A DNA stretch of 64,000 bases. Source: Acidobacteriota bacterium (GTDB taxonomy: Bacteria > Acidobacteriota > Holophagae > Holophagales > Holophagaceae). Shown here one piece after another: positions 1 through 7,998 of the stretch. Location of the stretch: NCBI GenBank assembly GCA_016213735.1, contig JACQZU010000014.1, positions 310,001 to 374,000 on the forward strand, in the 5' to 3' direction. The translations under genes were made by a program, and so were the position numbers. Positions within the stretch are counted from its first letter, which is position 1; every line of letters begins with the position of its first letter. The notes beneath the pieces were generated by a model that saw nothing but the letters and a program-made list of their open reading frames with translations, was not told the DNA's origin and ran no database searches.

Positions 1-2
1 TC

Positions 3-122
3 TCGGTTCCCGAGGTGCTCATCCTCCGGAGGGTGCTCAAGGCCAGGCTCATCGCCCTGTTCCTCGGGATCGTCACCCTGGGGATCCTGACGGTGGGATA
101 CCTCTTCAACCTGCTTCTCTGA
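3..122 (+). CDS. permease, C-terminal fragment (ArsP/YraQ-like)
   Basis: Only the last 39 codons are inside the window; the gene starts upstream. The visible tail begins SVPEVLILRRVLKARL and then forms one hydrophobic helix that ends GYLFNLLL. An L-R-R-V-x-K-x-R-L stretch followed by a last helix and a YLFN ending resembles the C-terminus of the YraQ/ArsP (UPF0718) permease family, which includes organoarsenical and other small-molecule exporters. The substrate cannot be judged from this piece. The reading frame is open from base 3 to the TGA. The 129 bp to the next gene hold nothing that I recognise. Confidence 0.6.
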   Translation, partial: SVPEVLILRRVLKARLIALFLGIVTLGILTVGYLFNLLL

Positions 123-251
123 AGGGATCCGCCCCCAGGCGTCCGCTGGACCCTTCGAGGGTGCCAGTGGGGGGGACCGGGAAGACCGTCCGGGGAGCGC
201 GCTTGTGGCGCCCTCCCCGCCCTTTCTACCCTGAAGGGGACGAGGTATTCC

Positions 252-1112
252 ATGGGATGCAACGCCAGGGCGGACGCCATCGAGTTCCCGGGACCGGTGG
301 TGTCCTGCGGGTGGCTTCGGGAACGGCTGGGTCACCCGGGGCTGGTCCTGCTGGAGGCCCGCCTCCAGGCCGTGGCCCCCGGCCAGCCGCAGGGCGGGCC
401 CCTGGGGATCCCCGGCGCCAGGGTCTTCGACCTGGAATGGATCCGGGACCGTTCTTCCAAGCTCCCGCACACCATGCCCTCCCCACGGGAGTTCGAGGTG
501 GAACTCCAGGGCCTGGGGGTCTGCTCGGAAAGCCGGGTGGTCGTCTACGACCCTGGAGGGGTCTACGCCAGCCCCAGGGTGCGGTGGATGATCCGGGCCA
601 TGGGGCATGACCGTGTGGCGGTGCTCGACGGGGGTCTGGACGCCTGGAAGGCCGGGGGTCACCCGGTGGAGGCGAACCCGGGAGGAGGGTGGGACCAGGG
701 GGATTTCACGGCCCACCCGAGGGCCGGGTGGTTCACGGACGCCCAAGGGGTGATGGATGCGCTGGAGGGCGGACACGCCTGTGTGGTGGACGCGCGCTCC
801 GAGGGCCGCTTCAGGGGCTTGGATCCCGAACCGCGCCCCGGACTCCGGGGCGGCCACATGCCCGGGGCGGTGAACCTGCCCTACGAGGAGGTGCTCCGGG
901 GAGGCCACCTCCGCCCCTTGGCCGAATTGAGGGACCTCCTCGGGCGCCGGGTCGGTGACCGCTCCCGGCTGGTGTTCACCTGCGGGTCGGGGGTGACGGC
1001 CTGCCTTCCGGCCCTGGCTGCGGAACTGGCGGGCTATGCGGAACTGTCGGTTTACGACGGATCCTGGAGCGAGTGGGGGTCGCGGGAGGACTGGCCCCTG
1101 GCCCGGGGCTGA
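252..1112 (+). CDS. sulfurtransferase (two-domain rhodanese, SseA type)
   Basis: The 286-residue protein has the size and layout of thiosulfate/3-mercaptopyruvate sulfurtransferases: an inactive N-terminal rhodanese domain (about residues 15-140, with the typical VYDPGGVYASPRV and VAVLDGGLDAWKAGG stretches) and a catalytic C-terminal one (about 160-285). The active-site loop is CGSGVTAC at residues 244-251, with Cys244 as the persulfide-carrying cysteine. CGSGVTA is the loop typical of mercaptopyruvate sulfurtransferases, whereas classical rhodaneses carry CRKGVT, so 3-mercaptopyruvate is the likelier donor. No signal peptide is seen, so it should be cytosolic. A GAGG ribosome-binding site precedes the ATG. 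It appears to stand alone. Confidence 0.88.
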   Translation: MGCNARADAIEFPGPVVSCGWLRERLGHPGLVLLEARLQAVAPGQPQGGPLGIPGARVFDLEWIRDRSSKLPHTMPSPREFEVELQGLGVCSESRVVVYDPGGVYASPRVRWMIRAMGHDRVAVLDGGLDAWKAGGHPVEANPGGGWDQGDFTAHPRAGWFTDAQGVMDALEGGHACVVDARSEGRFRGLDPEPRPGLRGGHMPGAVNLPYEEVLRGGHLRPLAELRDLLGRRVGDRSRLVFTCGSGVTACLPALAAELAGYAELSVYDGSWSEWGSREDWPLARG

Positions 1113-1244
1113 GGCAGGACCTTCCGGAGGGGTCCCTCTGGAGGCGCCTCAGGTCCGGCTCAGTCCTCCGGGAGACCGGCCCGTTCCTGCCCAGGGGGGG
1201 CGGGTGGGGAGGAAGGGGCGATCCTCGTCCCGACCGGAGGACCC

Positions 1245-2396
1245 ATGTCCAGCCCCGCAACCGACGAACGCTACGCCTACATCGACCTGGTACGGGTGGT
1301 GGCGATCATCCTGGTGCATGTGTTCCACACCGGGATGTTCTTCAACACCTGGGAGTGGCATGTGAAGAACCCGGACCTGCTCCCGGTCCTGGAGCCCTTC
1401 ATGACTGTGCTGCACTTCGTCCGCATGCCCCTGCTGATGCTCGTGGCCGGGGCCGGAACCGCCTTCGCCCTGCGGCGGCGCAGCCTGGGACAGTACGCCG
1501 GGGAGCGCACGAGGCGCCTCCTCCTGCCCCTGCTCGTGGGGATGATTCTCGTCGTTCCGCCCCAGGTCTACGCGGAGCGCGTCTTTTCCGGGGCTTTCGA
1601 GGGCTCCTACCTGGACTGGTTCCCCACGGTCCTTCAGTTCCGGGCCTATCCCAAGGGAAACCTGAGCTGGCACCACCTGTGGTTCGTGGCCTACCTCTAC
1701 GCCGACGTCCTCCTCACCCTGCCGCTCGTGGCATGGCTGGGGACGCCCCGGGGGGGACGCTTCATGGAGGGCCTCTCGGCCTGGCTGCGCAAGGGTGGCC
1801 GCCTCTACCTGCTGGCCCTGCCCCTGGGGCTGGGGAGACTGGCGCTGCTGAGGTTTCCCGAGACGCACGACCTGATCCACGATCCCAAGGTGGTGGTCTT
1901 CTTCCTGCAGTTGTTCCTGTTCGGACACCTCTTCGGACGCCGCCCCGAGCTCGTGGAGAGGATGGCGGAGTTGCGCCGCCCCAGCCTCCTGCTTGCGGCG
2001 CTGTTCCTGCCGGCGGTCTTCGTCGAAATCCCAGGCCTTGCCTGGATGCGGGTCCTCCTGGTGTGGTTCTTCGCCTGGTCCGCGATGATCGGGGCCCTCG
2101 GGTTCGCCCGGCAGCACCTGAGGTCGGGGAAGCCGTGGCTGGCCTACGCGCAGGAGATCGCCTACCCCTTCTACATCCTCCACCAGACCGTGATCGTCGT
2201 CCTTGCCTGGAAGAGCCTGGTCCTTCCCATGGGCCCCTGGCTTCGCCTTCCGCTGCTGTTCGCGGTCTCCTTCGCGGTCACCCTGCTGGGCTGCGAGGTG
2301 ATCCGGCGCGTCCCCTGGCTGCGTCCGCTGTTCGGGATGAAATACATCGCCCCGCCCGGGCCTGACAAGCGCACGGTCTCGGTTCAAACTGCCTAG
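1245..2396 (+). CDS. membrane acyltransferase (acyltransferase-3/OpgC-like)
   Basis: The 383-residue integral membrane protein has about ten hydrophobic segments. It opens with YIDLVRVVAIILVHVFH, the first helix of acyltransferase-3 (PF01757) proteins with its membrane-embedded histidine, and has an R-R-x-x-x-L-L-x-P-L segment near residue 90. The family moves acyl groups (acetyl, succinyl and similar) onto periplasmic or surface glycans; the closest feel is the OpgC/MdoC branch that succinylates osmoregulated glucans. The acceptor here is unknown. An AGGA ribosome-binding site precedes the ATG. The gene is followed within 10 bp by a sensor kinase and may be co-transcribed with it. Confidence 0.8.
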   Translation: MSSPATDERYAYIDLVRVVAIILVHVFHTGMFFNTWEWHVKNPDLLPVLEPFMTVLHFVRMPLLMLVAGAGTAFALRRRSLGQYAGERTRRLLLPLLVGMILVVPPQVYAERVFSGAFEGSYLDWFPTVLQFRAYPKGNLSWHHLWFVAYLYADVLLTLPLVAWLGTPRGGRFMEGLSAWLRKGGRLYLLALPLGLGRLALLRFPETHDLIHDPKVVVFFLQLFLFGHLFGRRPELVERMAELRRPSLLLAALFLPAVFVEIPGLAWMRVLLVWFFAWSAMIGALGFARQHLRSGKPWLAYAQEIAYPFYILHQTVIVVLAWKSLVLPMGPWLRLPLLFAVSFAVTLLGCEVIRRVPWLRPLFGMKYIAPPGPDKRTVSVQTA

Positions 2397-2405
2397 GTGC
2401 CCCTC

Positions 2406-3533
2406 ATGGAACCCCCCTTCACGGCGGCCCGGACCCCGGGCTGGCGGTGGCCCCAGTTCGTGCCCCGAACGGCCCTGGAGATCCTGCTGGGTCACCTCGC
2501 GGTGGGTCTGGTCCAGGGGGCCTGGGTGAATGTGCAGTTCTACATCGAGAAGGTGGCGGTGCCCTGGGAGAGGCCCTTCTTCTGGGAAATCACCGGGCTC
2601 CTGGGGGCCTTCTGTGCCTTTCCCATCGTCCTCACGGCGGTGATCAACGCCCCGCGCCCCGCCGACGGGTGGGGCCGTTTCCTCGGGATCCACCTGGCCG
2701 CCTACCTCGCCTACGCGGCCCTCGTTCCCGCCTTCTTCCTCGCCTTCCGCCACCTGCTGCATCCCCTCTTCGGCTGGGGGGCCTACGATTACGGTCCCCT
2801 GGCCCTGAAACTCCCGATGGAATGGCTCAAGCTGCTGATCGCCTACGCGGCCGTGGCCGCCGGCAGCATGGCCTGGCTGAACGCCCGGGAATCCCTCCTC
2901 CGCAGCGCCCGGGAGGCCGAACTGAGGGAGCGGCTCCAGGAAGCCCGGCTCCAGGCCCTCAGCGCCCAGCTGGATCCCCATTTCCTCTTCAACGCCCTCA
3001 ACACCGTCAGCTCGGTGATGTACGAGGACCTGGCCCGCACCGACACCCTGCTGGCCTCCCTGGCCCAGTTGCTCCGGGACAGCCTGGAGGCGGGCGGGGC
3101 CACGTGGCCCCTGCAGCGGGAACTCAAGCACCTCGACGCCTTCCTCGCCTTCGCCGAGGCCCGCTTCGGGGAACGCCTGCGCATCCACCGGGAGATCGAG
3201 GCCGGCCTGGCCCCACTGCCTGTTCCCCGCTTCTGCCTCCAGCGCCTGGTGGAGAACGCCGTGAAGCACAACCAGGAGGATCCCGGCCGGGTGCTGGAGG
3301 TGCGCATCCGTCTCCATGCCGAGCCGGAGCACCTGGTGGCGGAGGTCCGGGACGACGGGGGAGGCTTCCCGGACCCGGCCGCGGCCCTGGAGGGGGCCGG
3401 CCTGGGCCTGCGGAATCTCTCGGAAATGCTGACCCTCCAGTACCAGGGACGGGGAAGCCTGGAGGCGGAGAACCTGCCGGAGGGCGGGGCCCGGGTGCGC
3501 CTCCGGATTCCTCTGGAGCAGGCCCATGCCTGA
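2406..3533 (+). CDS. LytS/YehU-type membrane sensor histidine kinase
   Basis: Four predicted membrane helices fill the N-terminal ~165 residues, a short coiled linker follows, and then comes the His_kinase (PF06580) box LDPHFLFNALN, whose His (residue 192 from this start) is the phosphorylation site. The C-terminal ATPase domain carries the N box VENAVKHN and the G box DDGGGF. This is the LytS/YehU class, which pairs with LytTR response regulators, and one lies immediately downstream with an 8-bp overlap. I chose the ATG because TAGGTG sits 6 bases ahead of it; a GTG at 2397, abutting the upstream stop, adds three residues but has no ribosome-binding site. The stimulus is unknown because no dedicated sensor domain is visible. 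Confidence 0.87.
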   Translation: MEPPFTAARTPGWRWPQFVPRTALEILLGHLAVGLVQGAWVNVQFYIEKVAVPWERPFFWEITGLLGAFCAFPIVLTAVINAPRPADGWGRFLGIHLAAYLAYAALVPAFFLAFRHLLHPLFGWGAYDYGPLALKLPMEWLKLLIAYAAVAAGSMAWLNARESLLRSAREAELRERLQEARLQALSAQLDPHFLFNALNTVSSVMYEDLARTDTLLASLAQLLRDSLEAGGATWPLQRELKHLDAFLAFAEARFGERLRIHREIEAGLAPLPVPRFCLQRLVENAVKHNQEDPGRVLEVRIRLHAEPEHLVAEVRDDGGGFPDPAAALEGAGLGLRNLSEMLTLQYQGRGSLEAENLPEGGARVRLRIPLEQAHA

Positions 3534-4278
3534 GCGGGTCCTGGTGGTGGACGACGAGGCCCCCGCGCGGGCCAAGGTCAAGCGGTTCCTGGCGCGGGAC
3601 CCTCGCTTTGAACTCTGCGGGGAGGCCCGGGACGGCCTGGAGGCCCTGGGGATGGTGCGGGACCTGGACCCCGCCCTGCTCGTCCTGGACATCCAGATGC
3701 CCGGCCTCACGGGCTTCGAGGTCCTGGAGCAGCTGGAGACGCCGCGGCCCCAGGCCCTTTTCGCCACGGCCTTCGACCAGCACGCCCTCGCGGCCTTCGA
3801 GGCCCACGCGGTGGACTACCTGCTCAAGCCCTTCGACGAACCGCGCTTCCGCTCGGCCCTGGACCGGGCCTGGGCCCTCCTTCAGGCGGGGAAGGGGGAG
3901 CCCGCATCGGTGAAGGCTCTGCTCGCCGGCCTGTCCCGCCGTCCCCTGGAACGCCTCGTGGTGAAGGTGGAGGACCGATGGATTCCGATCCCTCTCCGAT
4001 CGGTTCGCCGCCTCTCCGCGGAAGGCAAGCAGGTGCGCGTGCACGCCGACCAGGGGGAGCACCTTCTGCGGCGCAGCCTTCAGGAGCTGGAGTCGCGACT
4101 CGACCCCCGCCGCTTCGTGCGGGTGCACCGGAGCGAGATCGTGGCCCTGGAGGCCGTGGACCACCTCGAGCCCTGGGACCACGGCGATGCCCTGCTGGTC
4201 CTCAAGGGGGGGGGCCACCTGGTGCTCAGCCGCACCTACCGCAAGGCCTTCCTGGAGAAGTGGGGAATGGAAGGCTAA
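3526..4278 (+). CDS. LytTR-family response regulator
   Basis: The 250-residue protein has an N-terminal receiver domain with the acidic pair D9/D10, phospho-acceptor D55 (LDIQMPG), T81 and K101. A C-terminal LytTR DNA-binding domain spans about residues 138-245, with the typical run FVRVHRSEIVALEAVDHLEPW and a final LSRTYRKAF. LytTR regulators bind direct repeats as dimers once phosphorylated. The start overlaps the kinase gene by 8 bp, so the two form a cognate pair. The last four bases overlap the end of the convergent gene on the other strand. Target genes are not evident; the acyltransferase upstream is a candidate by position only. Confidence 0.92.
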   Translation: MPERVLVVDDEAPARAKVKRFLARDPRFELCGEARDGLEALGMVRDLDPALLVLDIQMPGLTGFEVLEQLETPRPQALFATAFDQHALAAFEAHAVDYLLKPFDEPRFRSALDRAWALLQAGKGEPASVKALLAGLSRRPLERLVVKVEDRWIPIPLRSVRRLSAEGKQVRVHADQGEHLLRRSLQELESRLDPRRFVRVHRSEIVALEAVDHLEPWDHGDALLVLKGGGHLVLSRTYRKAFLEKWGMEG

Positions 4279-4667
4279 CCTTCCTCTGCTCCGATCCCGT
4301 GCGTCACGCTCTGGTGGCCGAACTGGTCCAGGGCCAGGCGGCGGAAGCGCTCGGTGTGACCCCAGTCGGACTCGCGATCGGACCAGAGCTTGTAGTGGAT
4401 CAGCTCGTGTTCCAGGATGCGCTCCTGGACCTGTTCGGGATTGCGGCAGTTCACCCCGCAGACGGTCTGGGGCCAGGGCCAGTCCCGCCGGCGGAGCAGG
4501 GGAATGGAGAGGCGGATCTCCGGGTGGGCCCTGCCCCGGAGGTCGTGCTCCACGACGAAGAGACCGGCGCAGCGGATCATCCGGGGCGACCAGGTGACCG
4601 GCAGGGGCGGAAGCTCCCAGCCGGCGCTGCGGAGGATGGCCGCGGCCCGCTGGCGCAGGGTGATCAC
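4275..4667 (-). CDS. SprT-like zinc metalloprotease domain protein
   Basis: The small 130-residue protein has a zinc-binding HELIH at residues 87-91 and a downstream histidine in WGHTERFRRLA (H104), the HExxH...H arrangement of the SprT/Spartan-like fold. Earlier strands (GLFVVE, EIRLSIPLL) fit the beta-sheet of that fold. There is no signal peptide and no C-terminal zinc ribbon, so it is a minimal SprT. Bacterial SprT-like proteins have no firmly established substrate. It is convergent with the response regulator gene (4-bp overlap) and lies 25 bp downstream of aspS on the same strand, so it may be transcribed with aspS. Confidence 0.75.
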   Translation of the reverse strand: MITLRQRAAAILRSAGWELPPLPVTWSPRMIRCAGLFVVEHDLRGRAHPEIRLSIPLLRRRDWPWPQTVCGVNCRNPEQVQERILEHELIHYKLWSDRESDWGHTERFRRLALDQFGHQSVTHGIGAEEG

Positions 4668-4692
4668 GGCCGCGGGTTCCGGCGGACGGCGG

Positions 4693-6720
4693 TCATTCCT
4701 CGAAATCGAAGGTGGGGCCCCCGAGGTTGGAGGTCTCCACCCGCACCACCTCGCCGTCCATGGTGAGGGTGCTGAGGGTGCTGGGGCGCCGCAGGGCCAG
4801 GTTCCGGATGGCCTGGACGGGGCCCTGCAGTTCGGCGGGCACCGTTTCGAAGAACATGACTCCGGCCCGGTAGTTCTGGGGCTGGGCCGGCTGGATCTGA
4901 AGCTCCTGGAGCTGGCGCGGGTCCACGGGCCCCGGGGCTCCGGTCATGAGGCAGCGGGCCTGGGCCGTCTTCGGAAAGGCGATCACTTCCCGGATGTTGT
5001 CCGTGCCGGCCAGGATCATCACCAGTCGGTCCAGACCCAGCGCGATCCCGCCGTGCGGAGGGGCTCCGAAGGAGAGGGCATCCAGGAGGAAGCCGAACTT
5101 CTCCTGGGCCTCCTTGGGGCCGATGCCGATGGCCCGGAACATTCGGGCCTGGGTCTCGGCGTCATGGATGCGGATGGACCCCCCCCCGACCTCGAAGCCG
5201 TTCAGCACCAGATCGTAGGCCACCGCCCGGCAGCGGCCGGGGTCGCGCTCCAGCAGGTCCAGGTCCTCCGGGTGGGGGCTGGTGAAGGGGTGGTGGCAGG
5301 CCACCCAGCGTCCCGGCTCCCCGCCCTCGCCCTCGCTCCACTCCAGGAGGGGGAAGTCCACGACCCAGAGGCATCTGAAGGCGTCCGGGTCGAACAGGGC
5401 GGTGGAGTCCCCCTCTTCCATCTGGAATTCCACGAGGGTCGCCAATTCCCTGGCGACCTTGACCCGCAAATCCCCGAGGATGCGGGAGGTCTGGGAATCG
5501 GTTCCGACGGCGAAGAGGATCAGGCCCTGGGCGCCCCCGAGGCGCTCGCGAAGGGCGGCCTCCAGGTCGGGCGGAACGAACTTCTTGAAACTGCTGCCGA
5601 AGCCCTCCTGGCCCCACTTGGCGTAGGGAAGGCCTCCCGCTCCCAGGTGCCGGGCCATCTCCTGGTAGCCGTCCAGGACTTTCCGGCTGGAGTTTCCCGC
5701 CCCCTCCCCGGGGAAACACAGGGCCCGCACCCGTCGCTGGCCCTGGCTTTCAGCCGCGGCGCGGAAGAGGTTGAACTCGCTGGTGGCGAAGAGCGGCGTG
5801 AGGTCCAGGATCTTCAGGGGGCAGCGCAGATCGGGCTTGTCCGATCCGTACCATTCCATGGCGTCCCGGTAGGCCAGGCGGGGAAAGGGCGCCTGGACCT
5901 TCTTCCCGACCTGGGCCGCGAGCTCGACCATCAAGGGTTCGATGACTCCCTGGACATCCTCCTGGCGCACGAAGCTCATCTCGACGTCCACCTGCGAGAA
6001 CTCGGGCTGGCGGTCGGCCCGGAGGTCCTCGTCCCTGAAGCACCGGCAGATCTGGAAGTAGCGCTCGAAACCCGAAACCTGGAGGAGTTGCTTGAAGAGC
6101 TGGGGGCTCTGGGGCAGGGCGAAGAATTCCCCGGGATGGACCCGGCTGGGAACCAGGTAGTCTCGCGCTCCCTCGGGAGTGGATTTGGTGAGGATGGGGG
6201 TCTCCACCTCGATGAAGTCGTGGCGCAGGAAGTGCTCCCGGACGGTGGCGGCCACCCTGCTCCTCAGCTGGAGGTTCCGCTGGAGCTTCTCCCGCCGCAG
6301 GTCCAGGAACCGGTGCTTCAGGCGAAGGTCCTCGTTGGATTCCTGACCGGCATCCTCGACCGGGATGGGCGGTGTCTGGGCGGTGTTCAGGATGCGCAGG
6401 GCGGTCAGTCGCACCTCCACATCGCCGGTGGCCATGTTGGGATTCTTCGCCTCCCGCTCGGCGACCACGCCCTCGGCGGCCAGCACGAACTCGCTTCGCA
6501 CCGCCTTAAGTCGGCCCACCAGCTCCGGATCGGCCTGGGTGGTGTCGGCCACCAGCTGCACCACTCCCCAACGGTCCCGCAGGTCAAGAAACACCAGCGA
6601 TCCCAGGTTGCGGGACCTCCGGCACCAGCCCAGGAGCCGGACGGTCTGGCCGGCGTGGTCCAGGCGCAACTCGCCGTTGCGGTGGGATCTTTGAAAGTCG
6701 CCGAGAGGGTCCAGTCGCAT
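4693..6720 (-). CDS. aspS: aspartyl-tRNA synthetase with C-terminal extension
   Basis: This is a bacterial-type class IIb AspRS that charges tRNA-Asp. It has an N-terminal OB fold (RSHRNGEL...GWCRRSRNLGSLVFLDLRDRWG), motif 2 (FQICRCFRDEDLRADRQPEFSQVDVEMSF), a central GAD insertion, and motif 3 (GIALGLDRLVMILAGTDNIREVIAFPKT). The usual C-terminal end (LMTGAPGPVDPRQLQELQI) falls near residue 609, yet the frame continues for 66 more residues of unrecognised sequence ending GGPTFDFEE. The ATG at 6720 was chosen because GGAGAG lies just upstream; an in-frame ATG at 6738 lacks such a site. The whole gene is open with no sign of frameshift. It is divergent from the respiratory operon. Confidence 0.95.
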   Translation of the reverse strand: MRLDPLGDFQRSHRNGELRLDHAGQTVRLLGWCRRSRNLGSLVFLDLRDRWGVVQLVADTTQADPELVGRLKAVRSEFVLAAEGVVAEREAKNPNMATGDVEVRLTALRILNTAQTPPIPVEDAGQESNEDLRLKHRFLDLRREKLQRNLQLRSRVAATVREHFLRHDFIEVETPILTKSTPEGARDYLVPSRVHPGEFFALPQSPQLFKQLLQVSGFERYFQICRCFRDEDLRADRQPEFSQVDVEMSFVRQEDVQGVIEPLMVELAAQVGKKVQAPFPRLAYRDAMEWYGSDKPDLRCPLKILDLTPLFATSEFNLFRAAAESQGQRRVRALCFPGEGAGNSSRKVLDGYQEMARHLGAGGLPYAKWGQEGFGSSFKKFVPPDLEAALRERLGGAQGLILFAVGTDSQTSRILGDLRVKVARELATLVEFQMEEGDSTALFDPDAFRCLWVVDFPLLEWSEGEGGEPGRWVACHHPFTSPHPEDLDLLERDPGRCRAVAYDLVLNGFEVGGGSIRIHDAETQARMFRAIGIGPKEAQEKFGFLLDALSFGAPPHGGIALGLDRLVMILAGTDNIREVIAFPKTAQARCLMTGAPGPVDPRQLQELQIQPAQPQNYRAGVMFFETVPAELQGPVQAIRNLALRRPSTLSTLTMDGEVVRVETSNLGGPTFDFEE

Positions 6721-6795
6721 GGCTCTCCAGGATCGCACAACCCGCGGGGCGCTCTCTTCCCCCGGGGGGGACCGAGAGGTGGACCACGACCCCTC

Positions 6796-6824
6796 TTGAC
6801 AATGAATACCGATCCGATATTAAT
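6796..6824 (+). promoter_or_regulatory. sigma-70-type promoter of the respiratory operon
   Basis: A perfect -35 hexamer TTGACA (6796-6801) is followed about 16-17 bases later by an AT-rich -10 candidate (TATTAA/ATTAAT) inside the only AT-rich patch of this intergenic region. It points to the Rrf2-type regulator gene, which starts at 6853. The -10 region lies within a long palindrome, so a bound repressor would cover it. Confidence 0.7.
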
Positions 6825-6837
6825 ATCGAATCAGTAT
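6806..6837. promoter_or_regulatory. 32-bp palindromic operator, probable Rrf2-type binding site
   Basis: The core CGATATTAATATCG (6815-6828) is a perfect 14-bp palindrome. Nine flanking bases on each side (6806-6814 and 6829-6837) pair at seven of nine positions, giving a 32-bp near-perfect inverted repeat that covers the -10 region. The adjacent gene encodes an Rrf2-family Fe-S regulator, and such dimers commonly bind AT-rich palindromes in their own promoters. Autoregulation and control of the whole operon are therefore inferred, not shown. Confidence 0.65.
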
Positions 6838-6852
6838 CATTACCTGGATGGC

Positions 6853-7341
6853 ATGTTAGGGATCGGACGACAGACGGACTACGCGGCCAGGCTCCTCCTT
6901 CACCTGGCCTGCCTCGAACCCGAGGCCCAGGTGACCATTGCCGAGGTCGCCGCGCAACGGGGCTTGCCGGCCGCCTTCGTGCGTCGTCTGGTGGGAAAGC
7001 TCACCCGCGCGGGCCTGCTTGCCTCGGTGCGGGGAATGGGCGGCGGCATCCGCCTGGCTAGGCCAGCCAGCCAGATCACCCTGCTGGACCTGGTCCAGGC
7101 CATGGAGGGCGGGGTGGCCATCAACCATTGCGTGGACAACCTGCAGAGCTGCCCCCTGGCGCTGCACTGCCCGGTACAGTCCGCCTGGAGCGACGTGACA
7201 CGGTCCCTGGAATCCAGCCTGAAGGAGGTGACCTTCGCCCGGCTGGCTGCCCACCCGAGCCACCACGCCGCCGCCCACCGCAGCCGGGCCGCGATGGAGA
7301 GCCCCGCGGCGAGGCGGTTGAAGGTCAGCGGGGAGCGGTGA
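6853..7341 (+). CDS. Rrf2-family Fe-S transcriptional regulator
   Basis: The 162-residue protein has an N-terminal winged helix (QTDYAARLLLHLA ... TIAEVAAQRGLPAAFVRRLVGKLTRAGLLASVRGMGGGIRLARP), the Rrf2 hallmark. Three cysteines (C93, C100, C106) are spaced like the cluster ligands of IscR, NsrR and RsrR, so it probably senses redox state, NO or Fe-S status through a [2Fe-2S] or [4Fe-4S] cluster. The C-terminal ~35 residues are His/Ala/Arg rich. It is the first gene of the bc/cbb3 operon, overlaps ccoS by one base (TGATG), and has a strong palindrome over its promoter. The frame is open further upstream, but that part is antisense to aspS. Confidence 0.88.
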   Translation: MLGIGRQTDYAARLLLHLACLEPEAQVTIAEVAAQRGLPAAFVRRLVGKLTRAGLLASVRGMGGGIRLARPASQITLLDLVQAMEGGVAINHCVDNLQSCPLALHCPVQSAWSDVTRSLESSLKEVTFARLAAHPSHHAAAHRSRAAMESPAARRLKVSGER

Positions 7342-7538
7342 TGGAGTTCAGCTGGATCACCATCGCCGCCAGCCTCGCCATGGGGTTGGGGGCTCTGTTC
7401 CTGTTCGTGTTCTCGGTGAAGCGCGGCTGGTTCAAGGACATCGAGGACGCCAAGTACCAGGTCTTCTGGGCAGAACCCGAGCCCGGGAGGCCATCCATCA
7501 AGGAGGGGAGGCATGACGGTCAACCTCAAGCGAAGTAG
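7341..7538 (+). CDS. ccoS: cbb3 oxidase maturation protein CcoS-like
   Basis: The 65-residue protein has one N-terminal membrane helix ([21 protein letters not shown]) followed by [17 protein letters not shown]. The pattern of a helix, a basic residue, G-x-F/W-x-D-I/L-E-x-x-x-x-x-F is that of CcoS/FixS, which is needed to insert haem b and copper into cbb3 oxidase. It lies between the regulator and the Rieske gene, rather than after ccoI as in proteobacteria. Its end overlaps the Rieske start by 26 bp. Confidence 0.78.
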   Translation: MEFSWITIAASLAMGLGALFLFVFSVKRGWFKDIEDAKYQVFWAEPEPGRPSIKEGRHDGQPQAK

Positions 7539-7998
7539 CCCCGGGGGGGCGCAGGAGCCCGGCCGGCGGTCCATGCTGGGGCTGCTGACCGGCGCCGGTC
7601 TGGCCGGATCCGGACTGCTGGGGGTCATCTCGAACCTGGTCTTCATCAAGCCCCGGGCCACCTATGGCCAGCCCCAGCGCTTCACCATCGGCAAGCCCGA
7701 CGACTTTCCCACCGGCTCCCGGGTGGCCCTGCAGGCCCAGAAAATCTGCGTGGTCCGGGAAGGGGACAAGCTCGCCGCCGTGTCCACCGTCTGCACGCAC
7801 CTGGGCTGCACCGTGGGCCTGAGTGAGACCGGGTTCGCCTGCCCCTGCCACGGATCCCGGTTCGACCACGACGGCGTCGTCACCGGCGGCCCGGCCCCCA
7901 AGCCGCTGCCCTGGTACAAGGTCACCCTCGCGCCCAACGGCGAAATCGAAGTGGACAAGGACACCGAGGTCCCATCTGGGAGCTACCTGAGCCTATGA
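7513..7998 (+). CDS. Rieske [2Fe-2S] protein of a cytochrome bc complex
   Basis: This 161-residue protein has a twin-arginine-style N-terminus ([17 protein letters not shown]18/R19) that provides both the Tat signal and the membrane anchor. The globular domain holds the cluster ligands CTHLGC (C94, H96) and CPCHGS (C110, H113) with the disulfide partners C99 and C112. It accepts electrons from quinol at the Qo site and swings to pass them to a cytochrome c. It overlaps ccoS by 26 bp and cytochrome b by 4 bp, so it belongs to the bc complex of this operon. At 161 residues it is closer to b6f-type Rieske proteins than to mitochondrial ones. Confidence 0.95.
   Translation: MTVNLKRSSPGGAQEPGRRSMLGLLTGAGLAGSGLLGVISNLVFIKPRATYGQPQRFTIGKPDDFPTGSRVALQAQKICVVREGDKLAAVSTVCTHLGCTVGLSETGFACPCHGSRFDHDGVVTGGPAPKPLPWYKVTLAPNGEIEVDKDTEVPSGSYLSL

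Noticed and set aside
2397-2405. GTG start of the sensor kinase abutting the acyltransferase stop
   Set aside because: The ATG at 2406 has TAGGTG at good spacing, while the GTG has no ribosome-binding site; the difference is only three residues.
1149-3767. An 872-codon open frame on the minus strand across the acyltransferase, kinase and regulator genes
   Set aside because: It is antisense to three well-supported genes and its composition (E, G, Q, H, P) is that of a shadow frame in GC-rich DNA.
4417-6852. Upstream extension of the Rrf2-type regulator frame
   Set aside because: That stretch is antisense to aspS, and the promoter plus palindrome at 6796-6837 would fall inside it.
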